Below, piece by piece: positions 30,015-36,843 of a DNA stretch of 36,843 nucleotides. The stretch is from Tepidimonas charontis (lineage in GTDB: Bacteria; Pseudomonadota; Gammaproteobacteria; Burkholderiales; Burkholderiaceae_C). The position numbers and the translations under genes are program-made. The notes under the pieces are model-generated. The model was not told the DNA's origin and ran no database searches. It saw nothing but the letters and a program-made list of their open reading frames with translations. Each line of letters starts with the position of its first letter. Positions within the stretch are counted from its first letter, which is position 1. The stretch lies in NCBI RefSeq assembly GCF_007556685.1, contig NZ_VJON01000028.1:1-36843 (forward strand), in the 5' to 3' direction.

Positions 30015-32678
30015 CTACGCGCTACCGCGCGCCGCTGCGCGCGTACGCACGGTGCGCTTACCCTTCTCACGCGGCTCGAAGGCGAAATTGACCTTGCCGG
30101 CCTCGGCATCCCAGACCAAGGCGGCCCGAAACGGCCGGCGCGTGCGGTTGGAGACGAAGCCGTCGAGCCAATCGGTGCGCCCTTCGGCCAAGAGCTTGGC
30201 CATCTGCTCGCGCGCGATGGACTGCTGCAAGATGGTGGTGGCGGTTTTGAAGTCGCAGCTCGGGGTCGGTTGCTCGCCGCTGGGCACGGCCCGCGTGCAC
30301 ACATACTGGCTGCCGTACTCGACCACCGGCGCGCCGCACTTGGGGCACGCGCCCAGCGGCTCGGCCGCGCTGAGGTCGGCGGAGGCGGCGGCCTCCCCAC
30401 CCTGGGGCGCGTCGCCAAAATCGAAGCCCAGCTTCCATTGCCCGGCCTCGTCGGGGGCCAGGGTGAGCTCGGCGCTGAACGGCCAGCCGGCTTTGGAGCG
30501 AAAGCCCTCCAGCGGACCGATGCGGTGCGTGCGCAACAGGTCTTCGACCTCGTCGAGCGCGAAGACGCGTCCGCCCGGTGCCTTGGGCAGTGAAAAGCCG
30601 CAGCCCGCCCCGGCACCATCGACCCCCGCGCAGGCGTAGCGGCGGTAATTTTCCTTGACCACGCCGCCGCATTGCGGGCAGGGGGTGTGCAGCGTGGCGT
30701 AGTCGCCCGGCACGCTGTCGCGGTCGTATTCCTTGGCCTTGCGCACGATGCGCTCGGTCATGGCGGCGATGTCGCGCATGAAGGCTTCGCGGCTGAGCTG
30801 GCCGCGCTCCATTTGCGCCAGCTTGTGCTCCCACTCGCCGGTGAGTTCCGGGCGCGTCAGCTCCTCCACGCCCAGTCCGCGCAGCAGCGTCATGAGCTGG
30901 AAGGCTTTGGGCGTGGGCACCAGCTCGCGCCCGTCGCGCAGCAGGTATTTCTCGGCGATCAGCCCCTCGATGATGGCCGCACGCGTGGCCGGCGTGCCCA
31001 GTCCCTTGTCGGCCATGGCCGAGCGCAGCTCATCGTCGTCCACGCGTTTGCCAGCGCTTTCCATCGCGGCCAGCAGCGTGGCTTCGTTGTAGCGGGCCGG
31101 CGGCCGGGTTTGTTTGGCGTCCAGCCGCACGTCGTGCACCGGCACGCGCTCGCCGCTGGCCACGGCAGGTAGCCGTCGATCGCGCTCGCTGGCCTCGTCG
31201 GCGGCCTCGGCCTCGCGCCCATAGACCACCATCCAACCCGGGTTGACCAGCACCTTGCCCTCGGTTTTGAAGTGATGCAGTGCGTCGCCGGCTGCCACGC
31301 GCGTGATGCGCGTGGTCACCAGAAACTCCGCCGGCGGGAAGAAGACGGCGATGAAACGCCGCACCACCAGGTCATAGAGCTTTTGTTCGGCGTCCGTCAA
31401 ACCGCGCGGCACCTGCGCAGTGGGGATGATGGCGAAGTGGTCGCTGACCTTGCTGTCGTCGAAGACGCGCTTGGTCGGCCGCACCCAGCCCTGCTGCAGC
31501 GCGGTGCGCGCGTGCGGCGCCAAATGCGCCAGCGGGCTGTCGGCCAGCACCTGCAGCGTTTGGCGCACGGTGCCCAGGTAGTCTTCGGGCAGCGCGCGCG
31601 CGTCGGTGCGCGGGTAGGTCAGCACCTTGTGTTTTTCGTACAGGCTCTGCGCCAGCGCCAGCGTGGTTTTGGCCGAAAAACCAAAGCGCCCGTTGGCTTC
31701 GCGCTGCAAGCTGGTGAGGTCGTACAGCAGGCCGCACGCTTGGGTGCTGGGCTTGGCCTCGTCGCTGACCTCGCCGCTGCGCCCCTGCACGGCAGCGGCA
31801 ATGGCGCGGGCCTGCGCCTCATCCCACAAGCGCTCGGCGCGCGCCTCCGCATCGGCGCCTTCGCCCTGTGGCTTGCGAAACGCGGGGTCGAACCAGCGCC
31901 CGGCGTAAGAGCCAGCGGCGGCGGCGAAGGTGGCGTGCACCTCCCAGTAGTTGCGGGCGCGAAAGCGTCGTATCTCCTCCTCGCGCTCGACGACGATGGC
32001 CAGGGTCGGCGTCTGCACCCGTCCCACGGTGGTGAGAAAAAACCCACCGTCGCGCGAGTTGAAGGCGGTCATGGCACGCGTGCCGTTGATGCCGACCAGC
32101 CAGTCGGCCTCGGAGCGCGAGCGCGCCGCATCGGCCAGCGGGCGCATCTGCTCGTCGCTGCGCAGGTGCGCAAAACCGTCGCGAATGGCTTGCGGCGTCA
32201 TCGACTGCAGCCACAGCCGCTTGACCGGCTTGCCCAGCGGCTTGGGACGCCCGTCCTTGTCGCTGCCCGCTGCGTACTGCTCGATCAGGCGAAAGATCAG
32301 CTCGCCCTCGCGTCCGGCGTCGCAGGCGTTGATCAGCTCGGTCACGTCCTTGCGCCGCGCCAGCCGGACGATGGCATTGAGCCGCCCCTTGCTCTTGTCC
32401 AGCGGCTTGAGCTCGAAGTGCGGCGGTATCACCGGCAGATGGGTAAAGCTCCATTTGCCGCGCTTGACTTCGTACGCCTCGGGCGCGGCGATCTCCAGCA
32501 AGTGGCCCACTGCGGAGGTGACGATGTAGCGCGGGTTTTCGTAGTATTCGTCGTGCTTGTCGAACGGCCCTGCCACGGGCGTGAGGGCGCGCACGATATC
32601 CAGCGCCACCGAGGGCTTTTCGGCGATGACCAGCGTTTTGCCGGCCACAGGGGTGTCGGTCTTTTCGGGGGACTTCAT
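30015..32678 (-). CDS. topB: DNA topoisomerase III
   Basis: TopB is a type IA topoisomerase that decatenates DNA and relaxes negative supercoils by single-strand passage. The 887-residue protein has the TOPRIM domain (VIAEKPSVA with Glu20, and NACDAGREGELIF with Asp120). It has the strand VGRVQTPTLAIV and the active-site tyrosine Tyr355 in LTYPRTDAR. The C-terminal part has two cysteine clusters resembling zinc ribbons (about 667-693 starting CPQCGG, and about 778-808 starting CPKCGA), then a basic tail. It is longer than E. coli TopB (653) because of this C-terminal extension, common in proteobacterial plasmid-like and Burkholderiales TopB. ATG 32678 directly precedes the conserved N-terminus. 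Confidence 0.95.
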   Translation of the reverse strand: MKSPEKTDTPVAGKTLVIAEKPSVALDIVRALTPVAGPFDKHDEYYENPRYIVTSAVGHLLEIAAPEAYEVKRGKWSFTHLPVIPPHFELKPLDKSKGRLNAIVRLARRKDVTELINACDAGREGELIFRLIEQYAAGSDKDGRPKPLGKPVKRLWLQSMTPQAIRDGFAHLRSDEQMRPLADAARSRSEADWLVGINGTRAMTAFNSRDGGFFLTTVGRVQTPTLAIVVEREEEIRRFRARNYWEVHATFAAAAGSYAGRWFDPAFRKPQGEGADAEARAERLWDEAQARAIAAAVQGRSGEVSDEAKPSTQACGLLYDLTSLQREANGRFGFSAKTTLALAQSLYEKHKVLTYPRTDARALPEDYLGTVRQTLQVLADSPLAHLAPHARTALQQGWVRPTKRVFDDSKVSDHFAIIPTAQVPRGLTDAEQKLYDLVVRRFIAVFFPPAEFLVTTRITRVAAGDALHHFKTEGKVLVNPGWMVVYGREAEAADEASERDRRLPAVASGERVPVHDVRLDAKQTRPPARYNEATLLAAMESAGKRVDDDELRSAMADKGLGTPATRAAIIEGLIAEKYLLRDGRELVPTPKAFQLMTLLRGLGVEELTRPELTGEWEHKLAQMERGQLSREAFMRDIAAMTERIVRKAKEYDRDSVPGDYATLHTPCPQCGGVVKENYRRYACAGVDGAGAGCGFSLPKAPGGRVFALDEVEDLLRTHRIGPLEGFRSKAGWPFSAELTLAPDEAGQWKLGFDFGDAPQGGEAAASADLSAAEPLGACPKCGAPVVEYGSQYVCTRAVPSGEQPTPSCDFKTATTILQQSIAREQMAKLLAEGRTDWLDGFVSNRTRRPFRAALVWDAEAGKVNFAFEPREKGKRTVRTRAAARGSA

Positions 32679-32730
32679 CTCTACAATGCTCCGGGCGACG
32701 GCGGCGCGCCGGCCCGCAGCGACGGCCCCG

Positions 32731-32750
32731 GCTCGCGCGCGCTCGCGCGC
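32731..32750. repeat. Two tandem copies of a 10-base GC repeat
   Basis: GCTCGCGCGC occurs twice in tandem between topB and birA. The stretch is nearly alternating C and G and could adopt Z-DNA. No function is assigned. Confidence 0.6.
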
Positions 32751-32802
32751 GCCCACTCGTCGTACCTTAGCAAATTTTCGCCTTACCCCTGACGGCCACC
32801 GT

Positions 32803-33729
32803 ATGACCCACAGCACGCATCGTTTGGCATCCCCGGTGGCGGCAGCGTCGGCTGCCGTCGGCGACGCGGTGGAGGGCGCAGCAGCGTCGCCGGCACGGGA
32901 TGTCCAAGCAAGGCCGCCCATGCCCCCTGCTGCCGCGCTGGCGGCCCTGCACGCCGGCGCCGAGGCGCTGTGGCAACGCACCGCCCCCGTCTGGCCGACG
33001 CTGACGGTGGAGGTGCTGCCCCGCATCGACTCCACCAACGCCGAGCTGATGCGGCGCGCCCGCGCCGGCCAAACCGAGCCGGTGGTGCTGACGGCGCTGG
33101 AGCAGACCGCGGGACGCGGACGGGCTGGCCGCCCCTGGATCACACCGCCTGGGGCGGCGCTGGCGCTGTCGGTGGGCTGCTGGCTCAACCCCGCCGACTG
33201 GAGCGGGTTGTCCCTGGCCGTCGGTGTGGCGGTGGCCGAAGCCCTGGGCCCTGCGGTGCAGCTCAAATGGCCCAACGATCTGTGGTGGCGGCAACGTAAA
33301 GTGGGCGGCATTCTGATCGAAACCGCCAATGTGCCCGGACCGGGGCCCGGGCGCTGGTGTGTGGCGGGTATCGGCCTGAATGGCACCGCGCCCGACTTGC
33401 CCGCCAACGCCAGCGCACACGCCGTACCGCCTGCCGGCCTGCGTGAGGCCGAGCAGGCGGGTGAGCTGCCCGCCTGGCCACTGGCGCGCCTGCTGGAGGC
33501 GGTGGGGTACGCGGTGCTGCACGCATTGACTGCGTTCGAGCGGGCGGGGCTGGCCCCCTTTCTGCCGCGCTACGCGGCGCGCGATGCGCTGGCCGGCCGC
33601 GCGTTGTGTCTGAGTGATGGCACACACGGGGTGGCCGATGGCGTGGCGGCGGACGGCAGCCTGCGACTGCTCACCGCCAACGGCACCGTCCACGTGCATC
33701 AAGGTGACGTGAGCGTGCGGCCATGCTGA
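32803..33729 (+). CDS. birA: Biotin--[acetyl-CoA-carboxylase] ligase
   Basis: BirA activates biotin to biotinyl-AMP and attaches it to the BCCP subunit of acetyl-CoA carboxylase. The catalytic domain begins near IDSTNAELMRRA, followed by the biotinyl-AMP loop GRGRAGRPW (about residues 103-111). KWPNDLWWRQRKVGGILIE carries the catalytic Lys near 156, and GIGLN follows. The small C-terminal SH3-like domain is present. There is no N-terminal winged helix, so the protein should be a ligase only, not the biotin-operon repressor. The first ~55 residues are Ala/Pro-rich; ATG 32920 (MPPAAALAAL) is a plausible later start. The 3' end overlaps the SPOR-like gene by 7 bases. Confidence 0.93.
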   Translation: MTHSTHRLASPVAAASAAVGDAVEGAAASPARDVQARPPMPPAAALAALHAGAEALWQRTAPVWPTLTVEVLPRIDSTNAELMRRARAGQTEPVVLTALEQTAGRGRAGRPWITPPGAALALSVGCWLNPADWSGLSLAVGVAVAEALGPAVQLKWPNDLWWRQRKVGGILIETANVPGPGPGRWCVAGIGLNGTAPDLPANASAHAVPPAGLREAEQAGELPAWPLARLLEAVGYAVLHALTAFERAGLAPFLPRYAARDALAGRALCLSDGTHGVADGVAADGSLRLLTANGTVHVHQGDVSVRPC

Positions 33730-34496
33730 GAGCCCTGGTCGTGCTGTTGCTGCTGTCCAACGCCACGCTGTGGGCGTGGCGACAAGGCTGGCTGGGCACC
33801 GCGCCCACCCAGGACGATGTCGGCCGAGAACCGCAGCGCATGGCGCAACAAATCGAGCCGCAGCGGCTACAGTTGCTCAACCCGCCCGGCGGCGCTGCCA
33901 CGGATCCCACGGCCAGCCGCGCGGCCTTGCCCAGCACCGATGGCAGCGACGATCCGCAGGCGGCAACGCCGCGCCCCCCGGCCGAGGATGAAGCGCAGCC
34001 GACCAGCGCATCGGCGCCGGCGTCCGAGCCGGCGGCGGCGGAGCCACGGGCATGCTGGCAACTCCCCGCCCTGCCCTTGGCCCAAGCCGAGGCCGCGCGG
34101 CGCAGCGCCGAAGATAGCGCTGGCCTGCGCGGGCGCAGCACCGAGCAAGCCGCCGTCCTGCCGGCGCGCTGGATCGTCTATGTGGGCAAGTTGGCCAATG
34201 CCGAAGCGCTGCAGCGGCGGCGCGCGGCCTTGCGCCAAGCGGGCATCGAGCACCGCGAGGTCAACAGCGCGGCCCTGTCACCTGGGCTGGCGTTGGGCAC
34301 CTACTCCAGCGAGGAGGCGGCACGGCGCGCGCTGCAGGACGCGCTGCGCCAAGGCGTCGCCGATGCCCGCGTGGTGCAGGAGCGGCCCGAGACGCGCCTG
34401 CTGACACTGCGCTGGCCCGACCTGACAACCGAGGAGTTGCAGCGCCTGCGCACCGCCCTGGGCGCCAGCGCGGCCACGCTGGCGCCGTGCCGCTGA
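33723..34496 (+). CDS. SPOR-like domain protein, membrane-anchored
   Basis: This 257-residue protein has an uncleaved-looking N-terminal hydrophobic anchor (MLRALVVLLLLSNATLWAW) and a long Ala/Pro/Glu-rich spacer (about 40-105). A C-terminal domain of ~75 residues (WIVYVGKLANAEALQRRRAALRQAGIEHREV and on through ALGTYSSEEAARRALQDAL) has the beta-alpha-beta pattern of SPOR domains. These bind denuded peptidoglycan glycans at the division site. A periplasmic location is inferred. It starts inside the last codons of birA, so translation is coupled. In several Burkholderiales genomes a coaX gene sits between birA and such a protein; none is present here. Confidence 0.75.
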   Translation: MLRALVVLLLLSNATLWAWRQGWLGTAPTQDDVGREPQRMAQQIEPQRLQLLNPPGGAATDPTASRAALPSTDGSDDPQAATPRPPAEDEAQPTSASAPASEPAAAEPRACWQLPALPLAQAEAARRSAEDSAGLRGRSTEQAAVLPARWIVYVGKLANAEALQRRRAALRQAGIEHREVNSAALSPGLALGTYSSEEAARRALQDALRQGVADARVVQERPETRLLTLRWPDLTTEELQRLRTALGASAATLAPCR

Positions 34497-34506
34497 CGCC
34501 TCGCGC

Positions 34507-35544
<1,038 letters not shown>

Positions 35545-35557
35545 TCAGCGGGTTGGG

Positions 35558-35577
35558 GGGCCGTCAGGCGACGGCCC
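35558..35577 (-). terminator. Hairpin between transketolase and gapA genes
   Basis: GGGCCGTC (35558-35565) and GACGGCCC (35570-35577) form a perfect 8-bp stem with a 4-base loop, 6 bases after the transketolase stop. No T-run follows on the minus strand, so full termination is doubtful; pausing, partial termination or mRNA stabilisation are possible. Confidence 0.4.
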
Positions 35578-35583
35578 TCGGCG

Positions 35584-36843
35584 TCAGGCGCCGGCCAGCA
35601 CCGCGCGCACAGTGGCGGCGATGTTGGCGGGCGTCAGGCCAAACAACTCGAACAGGGGAGCAGCGGGTGCAGACTCGCCAAAGCCCGGCACACCCACCAC
35701 GGCGGCACAGCCGTACTTCCACCAAAAGTCCGGACTGCCCGCCTCCACGGCGATGCGCGGCAGCGCGCGCGGCAGCACCGCCAGCCGATACTCCAGGGGC
35801 TGGCGGTCGAACACGGTGGTGCTGGGCAGCGAGACCACGCGCACGGGGATGCCTTCCTCGGCCAGCAGACGCTGCGCCTGCAGCGCCAACGCCACCTCGG
35901 AGCCGGTGGCCAGCAACACCGCCTTGGGCTTTTTGCGGGCTTTGAATCCGGCCGCATGCGGCTCGGCGATGATATAGCCACCGCGCGCCACGGCAGCCAG
36001 ACCGCAGGCCTGCGGCGCCAGCGTCGAGTCGGGCTTGGGCAGCGCCGGCAGAGCCTGGCGGCTGAGCAACAGCGCCGTGGGCCCATCTGTGCGCTGCAAG
36101 GCAGCTCCCCAGGCCACGGCGGTCTCGGCCGCATCGGCAGGGCGCCAGACATCCAAATGCGGTATCAGGCGCAAACTGGCGGCGTGCTCCACGGGCTGGT
36201 GGGTGGGTCCGTCCTCGCCCAGACCGATCGAGTCGTGCGTGAGCACATGGATGACACGCTGCCGCATCAGCGCCGCCATGCGGATGGCGTTGCGGCTGTA
36301 GTCGCTGAAGGTCAGGAAGGTGCCGCCGTAGGGAATGTAGCCACCGTGCAGCGCGATGCCGTTCATCATCGCCGCCATGCCGAACTCGCGCACGCCGTAG
36401 TTGATGTGGCGGCCCAAGCGTCCCTGCGCATCGCGCGCCAGCGCGCCACTGGCATCGACCCGCAGCGCGGGGGTGACCGCAGTCTGCGTCAAATTGGAGC
36501 CGGTCAAATCGGCGCTGCCCCCCAGCAGCTCTGGCACAGCAGCGGTCAGCGCCTCCAAGGCCATCTGGCTGGCCTTGCGGGTGGCCACGGTCGGCGCCTG
36601 CGCGTGCATCTGCTCGACCAGGGCGTGCAGTCGGTCGGCGAAATCGGCCGGCAACTCGCCGGCCCAGCGGCGCTGCAGCTCGGCCGCCTCACGCGGATAG
36701 GCGGCGGCGTAGGCCTGCCAGCGCTGGCGCCATTCGGCCTCGGCCTGCGCGCCGCGCGCACGCGCATCCCAGGCCGCACGCACATCGTCAGGTATTTCGA
36801 ACGGCGCGTAGGGCCAGTCGAGCGCCGCGCGCGCGGCAGCGAT
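35584..36843 (-). CDS. tkt: Transketolase, C-terminal part (truncated by window edge)
   Basis: The 419 residues present form the C-terminal ~60% of transketolase, the thiamine-diphosphate enzyme of the pentose phosphate and Calvin cycles. The reading frame is open to the right edge (FEIPDDVRAAWDAR is the first recognisable segment), so the start and the ThDP-diphosphate site lie outside. The Pyr domain contains GSADLTGSNLT, NYGVREFGMAAMMNGIALHGG with the catalytic Glu, and FLTFSDYSRNAIRMAALM. THDSIGLGEDGPTHQPVEH binds substrate and cofactor. The third domain has LLATGSEVALALQAQ and ends ATVRAVLAGA. It probably heads a unit with gapA. Confidence 0.96.
   Translation of the reverse strand: MAAARAALDWPYAPFEIPDDVRAAWDARARGAQAEAEWRQRWQAYAAAYPREAAELQRRWAGELPADFADRLHALVEQMHAQAPTVATRKASQMALEALTAAVPELLGGSADLTGSNLTQTAVTPALRVDASGALARDAQGRLGRHINYGVREFGMAAMMNGIALHGGYIPYGGTFLTFSDYSRNAIRMAALMRQRVIHVLTHDSIGLGEDGPTHQPVEHAASLRLIPHLDVWRPADAAETAVAWGAALQRTDGPTALLLSRQALPALPKPDSTLAPQACGLAAVARGGYIIAEPHAAGFKARKKPKAVLLATGSEVALALQAQRLLAEEGIPVRVVSLPSTTVFDRQPLEYRLAVLPRALPRIAVEAGSPDFWWKYGCAAVVGVPGFGESAPAAPLFELFGLTPANIAATVRAVLAGA

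Overview
The window is a high-GC, densely coded stretch of a bacterial chromosome. The proteins (DUF3717 protein, TctE-like kinase, PurB, GyrB and DnaA types) and recurrent TACAAT-type -10 motifs point to a betaproteobacterium of the order Burkholderiales, probably Comamonadaceae or the Rubrivivax/Leptothrix-like groups. The genus cannot be fixed from sequence reading alone. No insertion sequence, prophage, CRISPR array, tRNA or rRNA gene was seen, and no gene-free gap exceeds 300 bases.

The central landmark is the replication-origin neighbourhood. gyrB, dnaN and dnaA (9698-14874) read leftward. rpmH, rnpA, yidD, yidC and mnmE (15043-19432) read rightward. The ~170-base gap between dnaA and rpmH carries one perfect DnaA box, a TACAAT -10 for dnaA and a TTGGCA-17-GATAAT promoter for rpmH. 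This is the conserved rpmH-oriC-dnaA arrangement, although the gap is small and has only one clear box.

Left of the origin lie housekeeping genes (3-hydroxybutyryl-CoA dehydrogenase, moaC, an M48 protease, a DUF3717/DUF1289 protein, purB, a glutathione S-transferase). They are followed by a metal-resistance block: an arsR-arsI-arsC-acr3 operon (8700 to 6239, leftward) with its own operator, and a CDF-type cation transporter directly downstream of gyrB. The operon senses arsenic, breaks C-As bonds of trivalent organoarsenicals, reduces arsenate and exports arsenite. Structured DNA flanks both parts of the block: a long inverted repeat with a T-run after acr3, and three short hairpins in the leader of the CDF gene.

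Right of mnmE come an overlapping aminotransferase gene, an Aer-like PAS/CZB chemoreceptor, recX and recA, a rightward operon of three regulators (MarR-type, OmpR-type response regulator, TctE-like kinase), a beta-class glutathione S-transferase, an HDOD-like/GAF-like protein, topB, birA overlapping a SPOR-like protein gene, gapA, and the 3' part of a transketolase gene that runs off the right edge.

I did not find a clearly new multi-gene system. The most unusual signals are non-coding: a perfect 14-bp inverted repeat that places TACAAT on both strands between purB and the GST gene; a ~115-nt closed-stem element ending in a T-run behind acr3, enclosing a perfect mirror repeat; stacked hairpins over the CDF transporter start; and several -10 elements so close to start codons that leaderless transcripts are likely.
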